Below, in pieces: positions 1 to 8,954 of a stretch of DNA of 42,526 bases. The position numbers and the translations under genes are program-made. Below the pieces are notes generated by a model. It had not been told where the DNA came from. It ran no database searches and was given only the letters and a program-made list of their open reading frames with translations. Position 1 is the stretch's first letter. Every line of letters starts with the position of its first letter. Origin of the DNA: Deltaproteobacteria bacterium (lineage in GTDB: Bacteria > Myxococcota > XYA12-FULL-58-9); the NCBI GenBank assembly GCA_016218825.1, contig JACRCV010000078.1:1-42526 (forward strand). Reading direction: 5' to 3'.

Positions 1-120
1 CCCATCGGTAACCTGCTTCGTCCACGATGTACCCGGTTTTCGCATCTGCGCTCCCGCCAGCCACATCGCGGCCGGCCAACGGAGACAGATCACAAACGGA
101 CGATGTGTAGAAGAGTCAGC
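1..120. other. Contig-end segment, possible adapter remnant
   Basis: No gene is seen here. Bases 101-119 match 16 of 19 positions of the Tn5/Nextera mosaic end as I remember it, and bases 36-45 (GTTTTCGCAT) equal the first ten bases of a transposase-derived nanopore rapid adapter. The stretch does not have the codon-position GC pattern of the rest of the window. I infer that it is an error-rich adapter or low-coverage contig end, not chromosomal sequence. Confidence 0.45.
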
Positions 121-197
121 CCCCCGAGTGGGGGCGAGGGGCGCGGATCGGCCGGAGTGCGGCGCCCCGTAGCCTGGAGCGCTTTCGCGCACCCGTG

Positions 198-216
198 GCC
201 GCGGCAAAGCCGCGGC
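198..216 (-). terminator. Hairpin downstream of the FHA/LysM gene
   Basis: A perfect stem, GCCGCGGC-AAA-GCCGCGGC, lies about 30 bases past the stop codon of the FHA gene on the minus strand. There is no U tract, so it is a terminator-like or 3'-end stabilising hairpin rather than a canonical intrinsic terminator. The stem overlaps a copy of the intergenic motif CTGAYTCCCGnGC (bases 211-227, minus strand), which also follows other genes in this window. Confidence 0.4.
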
Positions 217-244
217 GCGGGAGTCAGTTCAAGTGCAGGGTGTC

Positions 245-1540
245 TCAGGGCTCAGTCGCGAGGAGCGGGATCTTCAGCGTCATGCCGACCGCGAGCGCGT
301 CCGGATCGCCGAGCACGTCCTTGTTGGCCGCGAGCAGTCGCGCCTCGGACGCCTCGCCACCGAGCTCGGCGGCGGCGATCGTGCCCAGGGAGTCGCCGCG
401 GCGCACCACGTATTCCGCGTGTCGCGGCAGCCGCACCTCGCTGCCGGCCGCGAGCGAATCGGTCGCCGCCTTGACCCCGGGGTTGGCGCCGGTGACCAGC
501 GCCAAGCGGCGGGTGCTGCCGTAGTGCTCGGTGGTGACGGCCTCGAGGGTCTTCGCCGCCGTCAGGCGGACGTAGAGATAGCCGTCCTCGTCCCGCGGCT
601 CCTTGGCGTCGAAGGGCGCCGCTGCCGCCGGCTCGGCTTCGATCGCCGCCGCCGCGGCGACGCCGTCACCGCCGGAGCGCGCATCACCGACACCGGTGTC
701 ACCACCACCATCGCCGGGCGCGCCGCCATCCCCGAGCGCGCTGCTATCCCCGGGCGCTGCTCCGTCCGCCTCGCTCGGCCGCAAGTCCGGGTAGCGGGGC
801 TCGCGGTTCGACGACTGCAGCACCGTGGCGACGATCACCAACACCCCGAGCCCGACACCGCCCAGGACGAGGTAGGTGCGCTTGCGGCTGGCGGCGCGCG
901 CCCGCTGTAACAGTGGATCGTTGTCGCTCAACGTGTCGTCCGGATCGGTCGCGCCCGTCGGCGCCCCGGACGGTGGCAGCCCCGGCGGCATCGCATATGA
1001 CGACGACGGCGGTGGCGCGGTGAACACCGGGAACACCGGCGCGACCGGGGGCATTGTCGGCGGCCCGGGCGGCGGCGCGAACGGTGACGGCGGCCGCGTC
1101 GGCCGGGCGAACGGCTGCCCGGGCACCATAGGTCGTGCCGGCATCGAGGGCGGCCCGGCAGAGGGCCGCGGCGGCGGCGACCCGGCCGCCTGATAGTAGG
1201 ACGCGGGTGACGCCGCGGGTGCGCCGGCACCATAGGTCTCGCCGATGGTGATCGCCAGCAGGGTCTCGCCGATGATGATCTGATCGCCGCTGTTGACCGG
1301 CGCCCGGCTCACCCGCGCGCCGTTCAAGAGCGTCCCCACCGAGGTCCCGAGGTCGACGAGGGCAATGCCGGTCGGCCCGATCTCGAGCACCGCGTGGACG
1401 CGCGAGGCGGCCGGATCTTCGACGCGGATCTGTGCGGTCGGCGAGCGGCCAATCTTGACGACCTTCTTCGTCAGATCGAAGGGATGCTCGGCCACCACCT
1501 GGCCACCGCGAACGACTTGAACCACCAACCCCAACGGCAT
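245..1540 (-). CDS. FHA domain - transmembrane - LysM protein
   Basis: This protein of about 431 residues joins a phosphothreonine-reading FHA domain to peptidoglycan-binding LysM modules. The FHA domain is at about residues 8-100, with GRS at 31-33, SRVH at 46-49 and the NG turn near 73. A Pro/Ala-rich linker runs to about 215, followed by one basic-flanked membrane segment at about 221-243 and an Asp/Gly-rich spacer. Two LysM-like modules end the protein: a weak one at about 323-373 and a clear one at about 377-427 (YVVRRGDSLGTIA). The predicted topology is FHA in the cytoplasm and LysM in the periplasm. I chose the ATG at 1540 because AAGGAG lies five bases upstream; an in-frame GTG at 1558 lacks such a site. 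No kinase gene is adjacent, but a PP2C phosphatase lies 9 kb away. Confidence 0.85.
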   Translation of the reverse strand: MPLGLVVQVVRGGQVVAEHPFDLTKKVVKIGRSPTAQIRVEDPAASRVHAVLEIGPTGIALVDLGTSVGTLLNGARVSRAPVNSGDQIIIGETLLAITIGETYGAGAPAASPASYYQAAGSPPPRPSAGPPSMPARPMVPGQPFARPTRPPSPFAPPPGPPTMPPVAPVFPVFTAPPPSSSYAMPPGLPPSGAPTGATDPDDTLSDNDPLLQRARAASRKRTYLVLGGVGLGVLVIVATVLQSSNREPRYPDLRPSEADGAAPGDSSALGDGGAPGDGGGDTGVGDARSGGDGVAAAAAIEAEPAAAAPFDAKEPRDEDGYLYVRLTAAKTLEAVTTEHYGSTRRLALVTGANPGVKAATDSLAAGSEVRLPRHAEYVVRRGDSLGTIAAAELGGEASEARLLAANKDVLGDPDALAVGMTLKIPLLATEP

Positions 1541-1606
1541 GCGCGCTCCTTGCCGCACCGAGCATAGGGGAAAGCGCCGTGTGGCTCAACCGCGGGGTTT
1601 GGTCAC

Positions 1607-4600
1607 TCAGGGCGCCGTCGGGCAGGTGGACCCCCACCAGCCGCCGTCCCAGGTCACGCTGCACAGGTAACCGACGATCTGCGGATCCGAGGGCACGTCG
1701 CTTTGCAGCGGCGTGACGAAGTGGCTGCCGTCGCCCTCCCAGACGATGTCGGCCACCGCCCAGATGTCGGAGACCGCGTCGCTGTCGCCGCCGTAGCCGA
1801 GCTCGCGCCGGTACTCCCCGGCGAGCTGGCCGCCGAGATAGATCCGGACGGTCTCGGTCGTCCGCGGCGTGTCGAAGTAGGCGAAGTGGTTGCCGGCGTA
1901 GTTCACGTAAACCCGATAGGTGCCCGGAGCCGGCCGATCGATGTTGAAGCTCTCCGGCCCGTGCCCGAAGGTGTCATCGATGTCGAGACGCGGGTTCTCG
2001 GCGAAGCTGCCGTACCAAGCCGGCAGCGGGTTCGCGTAGTAGCAGTCGTGATCTTCGAACAACCGCCGGTTGCCGCCGGGCGCGCTCCACCACACCACGT
2101 GCAGGTCCTGATCGTTGACGCCGTCGTCCCACACCAGCTGCACGTGCACGAAGCTCGTCGGGGTCGCGACGATGGTGCACCGCGACGCCTCGGTCGCGGC
2201 GCTGACACCGCCGCCGCTGTCGCTGACCAAGAGCTGCACCGTGTAGGTGCCGGCGATCGGCAACCACACCGAGTAGCGGGCGGTGCCGTTTCCCTGCGGC
2301 GCGAAGTCGCCGGGCCAGGCGCCTTCGGGATAGCCGACGACGTTCCAGGAATAGGAGACGATCGCCGCCGGGTCCGCGGGCGCCCGCGGGCTGTAGGAGA
2401 AGCTGCCGTCGAAGATCACCGTGGCGAGGGGCGAGATGTCGCTCACCGGCGGCGACGCCACCAGGCAGCGCGCCACCGGGACCGTCGCCTGGCAGGCGAC
2501 GTCGTCGACCTCGGCGGTGTTGTTGGCCTCGAGACACTCGGCGACCGCGCCGCCGCCGGCTCCGAGATCGACCCCGACCCGGAACGACAGCACCGCCGGA
2601 TCGCCCGCGGCCGGCGTGTAGCGGAAGGTCACCCACTCCCCCGCGCCCGGGGCGAGCGCCGCGGCGGTGGTCAGCGCGGCGACGACCCGCGGCGGCGTGT
2701 CCCACAGCGCGTACAGGTTGAGCGCGATCCCGGCTTGCACCCCGAGGGCGCCGAGGTTCACCACCCGGGCGTGAACGCCGACCTCCGGGCAACCCTGCAG
2801 ATCGGCGACCACGGCGGAGATCTGGAGATCGGGCGCGTTCAACGGCACGAAGCCGCGCACGTTCTTGCGATAGGTGTTGGAGTCCAGCCAGCTCGGGGTC
2901 TCCGCCGCCGGCACGCTCGCGGTGAAGGTCGCCGGATCGAAGTCGACGTCGGTGACGTGGTAGGCGTGCTCCGGCCACAGCGGGCGGGTCTTCACCCAGC
3001 GCTCGGAGGTGTCCCGGTACACCGTGACACCCGCCGCGCCGACGGTGCACTCGCGGCTGTGATCGGGGAAGGTCGTGAGGTCGCAGTAGCCGCCGGCGCC
3101 GGCCAGGTCGCTGTAGTGGAGGTAGGCGGCGTACGCCGGGTCGTTGTCGTAGTTCGCCACGCAGTGGTCGCGGGAGACCTGATCGTGGTTCGACACCAAC
3201 ACGATCTCGGACATCCGGTCGCCGTCGACGTCGACGACGATCGGGTACTCGGAGTTGGTCCGCGACGAGCTCGGTCGCTCGAGCAGCACGCCGCCGGTCT
3301 TGCCGTCGAACACCCGGAAGAAGCACTCGTCGTTGTAGAGCACCTCGTCGGCGCCGTTGCCGTCGAAGTCGAAGACGCTCGAGCCGGTGACCGCGGACGA
3401 GAAGTCCTGCACCTTGTAGTTCCACAACACGCCGACCATCGACGGATACGAGCCACAGCGGTCGACCGGCGGCAGCGCGCAGCCGGGCAGGGTCAGGACG
3501 TCGGCGCGGCGACCGGCGTCGTAGCCGGCGAGGCAGTCGAAGTCGTAGACCGCGTAGCAGCCGCTCCCCGCCGCGGCGACCTCGGGCCTGCCATCGCCGT
3601 CGAAGTCGGCGACCGTCGGCGGCCCACCGTGGTTGACGCCGGCGGCGCCGGCCGGCACCGGGATCGGCCCCGCGACCAGAGCGCCCGATGCGCCGTCGAA
3701 CAGGTAGAGGTTGCCGCCCGCCACGTTGACCACCTCGGGGGTGTCGACGCCGCTCGCGGTGGCGATGAAGTTGCCGACCGCCGTGAAGCCGCTCGGCACG
3801 TTGACCGCGGTGGTGTAGGCGGGGGGTCGCAACACGCCGGTCACGCTCTGCCACAGCGGCGTCATGCTCCAGCTGCCGCCGCTCTCCTCCACATTGTAAG
3901 CGCGGTTGCCGGTGATGAGCTCGGGCTTGCCGTCCAGATCGACGTCGGCGGCGATGCTGATCCAACCGCCGTCGAAGCGGCTGCCGCCGCCCTCGCGCGC
4001 CGCGGCGCCGGCCGGCACCGCGACGATGAGCCCGGTCTGGCCGTTCAAGACCGCGGCCCCCATGATCACCTCGGCGGCACCGTCACCGTTCAAGTCGACG
4101 ATCGCCGGCGCGCCGCCGTCCAGCGTCCGGTCGAGCGGGTAGGCGGTGGTCCGCCAGAGCACGGCGCCCGGCCCGTGCACCGGGTCGTCGAAGGCCACGA
4201 GTCCGGTCGCGGCCACCGCCACGATCTCGAGCTCGGGATCGGCGTCGAGGTTGCCGATCGCCTGATGCCCGGCCGCGAACAGCCAAGGGGCTCCCGGGCT
4301 GTCACCGTCGACCCAGAGCGCCGGCGGGCTGCCGGTGCCCGTGCCGTCGCCGCCGTCTTTGCCGTTCAACACCACGAGCGCCGAATGCGCCAGGTCGGCG
4401 GCGGCATAGGCCCGAAACACCACCTCCGGCACCCCGTCCCGCTGCAGGTCGGCCACCGTCGGTATGCTGAGGACGTTCTCGAACAGCGCCCCGCAGCTGC
4501 TGCCGGCCAAGACGCAGACGCCGTCCCGGCAGCGCTGGCTGCCGGCGACGCAATCGGCGTTGTTCTGGCAGGTGCAGCGCTGGTCGACGCACGCGCCCTC

Positions 4601-7180
4601 GCAGTCGGTGTCGGCGTCGCACGAGAGCGCGCACTCGCCGCCGCGGCAGTCGAAGGACGGCCGGCAGTCCGGCCACAGCCCGGTGAAGCGCCACTCCAGC
4701 GCCGGGTTGAAGATCTCCGCGGGTCGCGGATACTGGCACACCTGATCGCCGGCGACGTCGGCCGGCAGGCAACGACCGAGGGTCGGCTCGCAGTACTGGT
4801 TGTAGTCGCAGTCCAAGAAGTCGCGACAGCTGCCGCCCTCGGCGACGCACTGATCGTGGAGGCAGGTCTCGCCCGCGGCACAGCAGAGATCGGCGCAAGG
4901 TCGGGCCGGCGCCGCGCACGCGCGCCGACACTCGAGGGCCTCGGAGCAGACCTCGGTGCCGGTGCAGCACAGCTCGCCGCTGACGCCGCAGCGGATGCCG
5001 CTGTCGCAGCGCGGCACGCAGATCCCGTCACTGCGGCACTCGAGCCCCTGGTCACAGCAGAGCTGGTTGTTGTTGCAGCGCACCCGCGGCGCCGGACACG
5101 CGGGCACGCAGGTCTCGGCGTCGGGGCACTCGTCGCCGACCGGGCAGCACTGACCGGAGAATCGGCAGACGACGCCCGAGGCGCACGGCCCGAGACAGAA
5201 CCCGGCCTGGCAGGCGCGGCCGCCGCCGCAGTAGCCGTCCTCGGCCCCCGGGCTGCAGCGCGGCACGCAGGTGCCGAAGGTCGGCGCGCCGCTGCGATCG
5301 TCGCAGACGAACGCCGCATCGACGCAGGCACCATCCGGGTGCGAGGCGGCGCACTGCGCGCCGGAGAGCGAGCGACAGACGCCGTCGGCGCAGACGTAGC
5401 CGGGCGGGCAGACCCCGGAGTACGGCACCAGCGGTCCGCAGGTCGGGAACAGACACTCACCGGCGGCGCACATCAAGCCGTTCGGACACGTGCCGTCGGG
5501 GATCGCCGTGCTGCACGGCCGCAGCGCGCAAACGCCGTCGACGCAGACGCCGCCGTCGGCGCACGGGCCCTCGGGGTGGGCCACACCGCACGGCTCGACG
5601 CCGGGGGCGATCTGGCAACCGGTCGGGAAGTACACGTGGCAGACCATCCCGGAGGGGCACAGGCCGTCGGCCATCCATTCGGAGCAGACGTTGTCCGGGG
5701 TGATCTGCCGGCAGCCGCCATCGGCGCACCCCTGCCCGGCCGGACACCGCCCGTAGGGGTTGTTCGGCGCGCAGGGCGCGTCCTGGCCGACGGCGGCGAC
5801 GCAGTAGCCGGCGACACACTGATAGTCGCGCGGGCAGACGCCGGCCCGGTTGTCGAGCGTGCAGGCGACACCGGAATCGAGCGGCGTGCAGACCCCGGCG
5901 ACGCACACCGCACCGGTCGGACAGCGACCGGCCGGCAGGCTCACGGAGCACGCGTCCGGCAGCTCGGGGGCGGTGCAGCTCCCCGCCACGCAGCGCTCGA
6001 AGGCGTCACAGAAGCCGTCGGGGTTGAGCGCGCTGCACCCTTCGCCCGGCGTGACCGGCGTGCAGAGGCCACCGTTGCAGTATTCGCCGGCGCCGCACAC
6101 GCCCGCGGGGTTGTTCGGGTTGCAGAGCTCGGCGTCGCGCAGCGGATAACAGACGCCGTCCAGGCACAGCGAGGCCGCGACACAGGCCCCCCCCGGGTTC
6201 GTCGGCCCGCAGGCGTTGGCAGCGCTCGCCGGCGCGCAGCCGGCGTCGACACAGAGCTCGCCGGGCGGGCAATAGCCGGCGGGGTGCAAGAGCGAGCAGC
6301 GGGCCACCGCGTCGGCAGGCCGACAGGTGCCCTGCACACAGAGATCGGTGCAGTTGCCGCTGCACGGGCTCGCGTCCGGGCAGACACCTTCGGGATTCTC
6401 CGGGCTGCACGGCGAGCCCGGGCCGACGCGCGGGACGCAATAGCCGTCCACACAGAGACCGTCCTGCGGACAGAGCCCGGCGAGGTTCGAGGCGCTGCAG
6501 GCGTTGTCGTCATCGACCGGGGTGCAGCGGCCGTCGATGCACGCCTCGGTCGCGGGGCAGCGCCCGCTCGGCCGCTCCGGGGCACAAAGATCGGGCGGCG
6601 TGGCCGGCGTGCACTGGCCGGCGACGCACGCCTCGAACGCATCACACCGGCCGTCGGGGCGCTCGGGGCTGCAGCGCTCCGAGGCGGAGATCGTGACGCA
6701 GGCGCCGGCGTCACAGCTCTGCCCGGTCGGACAGACCCCGGTCAGGTTCGTGGGCGCACACAGCTCGGCATCGGCAACGGGGTAGCAGACGCCGTCGAAA
6801 CACAGCGCCCCGTAGCCACACGCGCCGGCGGGGTTGGCGGCCGAGCACAGCTCCTCCGGCAACGCGGTCTTGCAGGCACCGGCGACGCAGAGCTCGTCCG
6901 CCGGGCACCACCCCTGCGGATGCGCGGCGTCGCACGGCACCAGCGACGCCTGCTCGCGACAGACGCCGTCGACGCAGACGACGATCTCGCCGTCGGCTGC
7001 CGGGCAGACGCCCTGCGGTGTCGAGAAGCTGCACGCCTGGAGAAGGGGAGGAGGAAGAGGTTTCGTGAACGCCGCCCCGGGATGGCGGTCGCTGCAGCCG
7101 AAGGACTGAGCGACGATGAGCGCCGCCGCGGTCGCGAGCCTGATGCTGAAGACCCGAGCGCGATCTCTCCGACATCCCAT
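1607..7180 (-). CDS. Giant Cys-rich repeat, FG-GAP, PKD and DUF2135-like surface protein
   Basis: This 1857-residue exported protein has an N-terminal signal with a possible lipidated Cys29 (SFGC, a poor lipobox). About 20 Cys-rich units of 30-38 residues (C-x4-P-x-G-x-CP-x5-C-x-x-G-x-C) cover residues 40-640, followed by further Cys clusters to about 890. FG-GAP/VCBS repeats with D-x-D-x-D-G calcium loops occupy about 900-1330. After these come a CARDB-like domain (about 1445-1540), a PKD-like domain (about 1570-1670) and a C-terminal domain from about 1675 resembling YfaP/DUF2135 (LVWDDGVNDQDLHV). The role is probably adhesion or surface structure; the substrate is unknown. A purine-rich GGGGGCC precedes the ATG. 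The long open frame on the opposite strand is a high-GC shadow. Confidence 0.88.
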   Translation of the reverse strand: MGCRRDRARVFSIRLATAAALIVAQSFGCSDRHPGAAFTKPLPPPLLQACSFSTPQGVCPAADGEIVVCVDGVCREQASLVPCDAAHPQGWCPADELCVAGACKTALPEELCSAANPAGACGYGALCFDGVCYPVADAELCAPTNLTGVCPTGQSCDAGACVTISASERCSPERPDGRCDAFEACVAGQCTPATPPDLCAPERPSGRCPATEACIDGRCTPVDDDNACSASNLAGLCPQDGLCVDGYCVPRVGPGSPCSPENPEGVCPDASPCSGNCTDLCVQGTCRPADAVARCSLLHPAGYCPPGELCVDAGCAPASAANACGPTNPGGACVAASLCLDGVCYPLRDAELCNPNNPAGVCGAGEYCNGGLCTPVTPGEGCSALNPDGFCDAFERCVAGSCTAPELPDACSVSLPAGRCPTGAVCVAGVCTPLDSGVACTLDNRAGVCPRDYQCVAGYCVAAVGQDAPCAPNNPYGRCPAGQGCADGGCRQITPDNVCSEWMADGLCPSGMVCHVYFPTGCQIAPGVEPCGVAHPEGPCADGGVCVDGVCALRPCSTAIPDGTCPNGLMCAAGECLFPTCGPLVPYSGVCPPGYVCADGVCRSLSGAQCAASHPDGACVDAAFVCDDRSGAPTFGTCVPRCSPGAEDGYCGGGRACQAGFCLGPCASGVVCRFSGQCCPVGDECPDAETCVPACPAPRVRCNNNQLCCDQGLECRSDGICVPRCDSGIRCGVSGELCCTGTEVCSEALECRRACAAPARPCADLCCAAGETCLHDQCVAEGGSCRDFLDCDYNQYCEPTLGRCLPADVAGDQVCQYPRPAEIFNPALEWRFTGLWPDCRPSFDCRGGECALSCDADTDCEGACVDQRCTCQNNADCVAGSQRCRDGVCVLAGSSCGALFENVLSIPTVADLQRDGVPEVVFRAYAAADLAHSALVVLNGKDGGDGTGTGSPPALWVDGDSPGAPWLFAAGHQAIGNLDADPELEIVAVAATGLVAFDDPVHGPGAVLWRTTAYPLDRTLDGGAPAIVDLNGDGAAEVIMGAAVLNGQTGLIVAVPAGAAAREGGGSRFDGGWISIAADVDLDGKPELITGNRAYNVEESGGSWSMTPLWQSVTGVLRPPAYTTAVNVPSGFTAVGNFIATASGVDTPEVVNVAGGNLYLFDGASGALVAGPIPVPAGAAGVNHGGPPTVADFDGDGRPEVAAAGSGCYAVYDFDCLAGYDAGRRADVLTLPGCALPPVDRCGSYPSMVGVLWNYKVQDFSSAVTGSSVFDFDGNGADEVLYNDECFFRVFDGKTGGVLLERPSSSRTNSEYPIVVDVDGDRMSEIVLVSNHDQVSRDHCVANYDNDPAYAAYLHYSDLAGAGGYCDLTTFPDHSRECTVGAAGVTVYRDTSERWVKTRPLWPEHAYHVTDVDFDPATFTASVPAAETPSWLDSNTYRKNVRGFVPLNAPDLQISAVVADLQGCPEVGVHARVVNLGALGVQAGIALNLYALWDTPPRVVAALTTAAALAPGAGEWVTFRYTPAAGDPAVLSFRVGVDLGAGGGAVAECLEANNTAEVDDVACQATVPVARCLVASPPVSDISPLATVIFDGSFSYSPRAPADPAAIVSYSWNVVGYPEGAWPGDFAPQGNGTARYSVWLPIAGTYTVQLLVSDSGGGVSAATEASRCTIVATPTSFVHVQLVWDDGVNDQDLHVVWWSAPGGNRRLFEDHDCYYANPLPAWYGSFAENPRLDIDDTFGHGPESFNIDRPAPGTYRVYVNYAGNHFAYFDTPRTTETVRIYLGGQLAGEYRRELGYGGDSDAVSDIWAVADIVWEGDGSHFVTPLQSDVPSDPQIVGYLCSVTWDGGWWGSTCPTAP

Positions 7181-7271
7181 GGTGGCCCCCTGCCGGCCGC
7201 GGCCAGCCTGGGGAACTGTTCCACGACGCGCGGCGCCTGTCTACCGGGAGCGGAGATCGCTTAGCGGCAGC

Positions 7272-8189
7272 TCAGGCCTTGACGTTGCCGATGATGCCTT
7301 TGCGGGTGTCGTCCTGGGCCTTGAGGATGTTGCTCAAGACGTTCATCGCCTGCTGGTACTTCTCGGTCATCATCTGCAGCTTGAAGCCGTCCTGGGTGCT
7401 GATGGTCTGCAGCGCATCCTGCTGCCCCTTGAGCTTCGACAGCAGCGCGGCCGCCTGGTCCTTGGTGAGCTCCTCGTTCTTGTGCTCGATGACCTTGGTG
7501 GTGCCGTCGGGGTTGATCACCACCTCGCGCCAGGAGAACACCTGTTTGTCCTTGCCGGCGGGCCAGTCGGCGAGCATCCCTTCGAGCTCGGCGATGTCGG
7601 CGCGCATCTCGTTGGACTGGTTGGCCTTGGCCTGGATCTGGCCGAAGAAGCCGAACAAGGTGTTCTCGACCCCGGACAGGCCGAGCACCAACAGATCTTC
7701 GTTGGCGCCGTCGTTGATCTTGCCGCCGGTCGTCACCACGTAGGTCTCGTAGTTCTTGTCGGCGGCGTTCTTCAACCCGGCGCTGGCGCCGGTCACCCCC
7801 GGCACACCCGCAGATTCTTCGACCTCGTCCCACACCGCGTCGCCGAGCTCGTCGCTCGAGGCCTGCAGCCGGGCACGCTTGTCAGGGGTGAGCTTGGCGA
7901 GGATCGCCTCGACCTTGGCGCGGTCGTCGGCCGAGAGCTGCGGGATCTCCAGCACCGTCCCGTCCTGCAGCTGGTAGGTGATCGGCGCCGCGGTCGGGCT
8001 CGCGGCCGGCGTGGTCGCGCCTGCCTTCAGCGCCGAGAGATCGGCCTTGCCGATACCGGCGAAGGTGGCCGGGTTGCGCTCGAAGCTCGACCTGCCGTGG
8101 ACGTCCTTGCGGCGCCGCACCTGCTCGGCCGGCGTGGTCGTGGGCGTGAGGGTCTTCTGGCTGATCTCGTCGACGCGTACTTTGGACAT
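7272..8189 (-). CDS. Unrecognised helical protein
   Basis: I do not recognise this 305-residue protein. It has no signal peptide or membrane segment. The first 90 residues are rich in Thr, Ala and Pro and look disordered. The middle is helical, with a hydrophobic stretch LFGFFGQIQAK near residue 190. The last 60 residues form an amphipathic helix (KYQQAMNVLSNILKAQDDT). A disordered N-terminus, a central hydrophobic helix and a C-terminal coiled coil recall secreted helical filament proteins such as EspA of type III systems. That is only a resemblance, and no secretion genes are nearby. The ATG at 8189 has GGAG eight bases upstream; a longer in-frame start at 8225 is less likely. Confidence 0.7.
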   Translation of the reverse strand: MSKVRVDEISQKTLTPTTTPAEQVRRRKDVHGRSSFERNPATFAGIGKADLSALKAGATTPAASPTAAPITYQLQDGTVLEIPQLSADDRAKVEAILAKLTPDKRARLQASSDELGDAVWDEVEESAGVPGVTGASAGLKNAADKNYETYVVTTGGKINDGANEDLLVLGLSGVENTLFGFFGQIQAKANQSNEMRADIAELEGMLADWPAGKDKQVFSWREVVINPDGTTKVIEHKNEELTKDQAAALLSKLKGQQDALQTISTQDGFKLQMMTEKYQQAMNVLSNILKAQDDTRKGIIGNVKA

Positions 8190-8340
8190 GACACGGCTCC
8201 GTTCGATGCGACCGGCGGCGGACAAAGCTCCCGCCGGTTATCGATCTCGATGGTGACGGATCGATTATCGCCGGCACCGGCCGGCGGTTGCGTCAAACAT
8301 CACAATATCCTCCACCCCGAGGCTGGGCTATAGGGTCCCT

Positions 8341-8898
8341 ATGGCGAGACCCCCATGGCGCCCGGGCAACCGGCGCCCCCAACTGGAGCCCGAGCCCGAC
8401 CTGCCGCCGGGCGTCGAGGCGCCGCCGAGCCGCACGGAGAAGAAGACCGAGGCCCACAAGACCCGTGACCTCGCCGCCGAGCTCGTGGCGCTCGCCCTCC
8501 CGGACCTGGCTGCGGTCCCGCTCGAGCCGGCGCTGCGGGAGCAGGTCGAGCTGGCGCGCCGTATCACCAAGCACGGCGGTCGACGCCGGCAGCTGCAATA
8601 CGTCGCCAAGTACCTGCGCACCGTCGACACCGCGCCGATCCTCGAGGCCATCACCCGCCTCCGCCTGCACCGTCACGACCACACCCTCCGGACCCACGCG
8701 GTGGAGACCTGGCGCCGCCGCCTGCTGCGAGAGGGCACGGCGGCGCTGGACGCGCTCGTCGCCGAGTTTCCTGCCATCGACCGCGAGGCGCTCGAGACGT
8801 TGGTAGAGCAGGCGCAGCGCGAGGCGGCCGCGGGCCAGGAGAAGCGCCGGCAACGGGAGCTGTTCCGCGTCCTGGCGCCGTTCATCGGCGGCGGCTAG
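8341..8898 (+). CDS. darP: DarP/YjgA-like (DUF615) ribosome-associated protein
   Basis: This 185-residue protein matches the DUF615 family (E. coli YjgA, renamed DarP), a pre-50S-associated factor that helps late large-subunit assembly. Family features visible are SRTEKK followed by a helix, RRITKHGGRRRQLQYVAKYLR at about 77-97 (the most conserved part) and a C-terminal helix ending in RELFRVLAPFI. The basic Pro-rich N-terminus of about 30 residues is longer than in E. coli. The ATG at 8341 has only a weak TAGGG upstream. It is the first of five plus-strand genes with gaps of 25-97 bases that could be co-transcribed. Confidence 0.85.
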   Translation: MARPPWRPGNRRPQLEPEPDLPPGVEAPPSRTEKKTEAHKTRDLAAELVALALPDLAAVPLEPALREQVELARRITKHGGRRRQLQYVAKYLRTVDTAPILEAITRLRLHRHDHTLRTHAVETWRRRLLREGTAALDALVAEFPAIDREALETLVEQAQREAAAGQEKRRQRELFRVLAPFIGGG

Positions 8899-8954
8899 AG
8901 CGCCGCAACCAAGAGTTGCATCGACCCGGGAGGGATGTGGTAGAGGGAGGCGCC

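Noticed and set aside
1703-7264. 1853-codon open frame on the plus strand opposite the giant Cys-rich gene
   Set aside because: It is the mirror of a high-GC gene. Its product is an Arg/Ala/Val/Asp-rich string with no domains, while the minus-strand product has a signal peptide, regular Cys spacing and calcium-loop repeats.
8226-8340. Inverted repeat ATCGATC/GATCGAT in the divergent spacer between the unknown gene and darP
   Set aside because: The arms are short, mainly the self-complementary ATCGAT, and no regulator is linked, so chance is likely.
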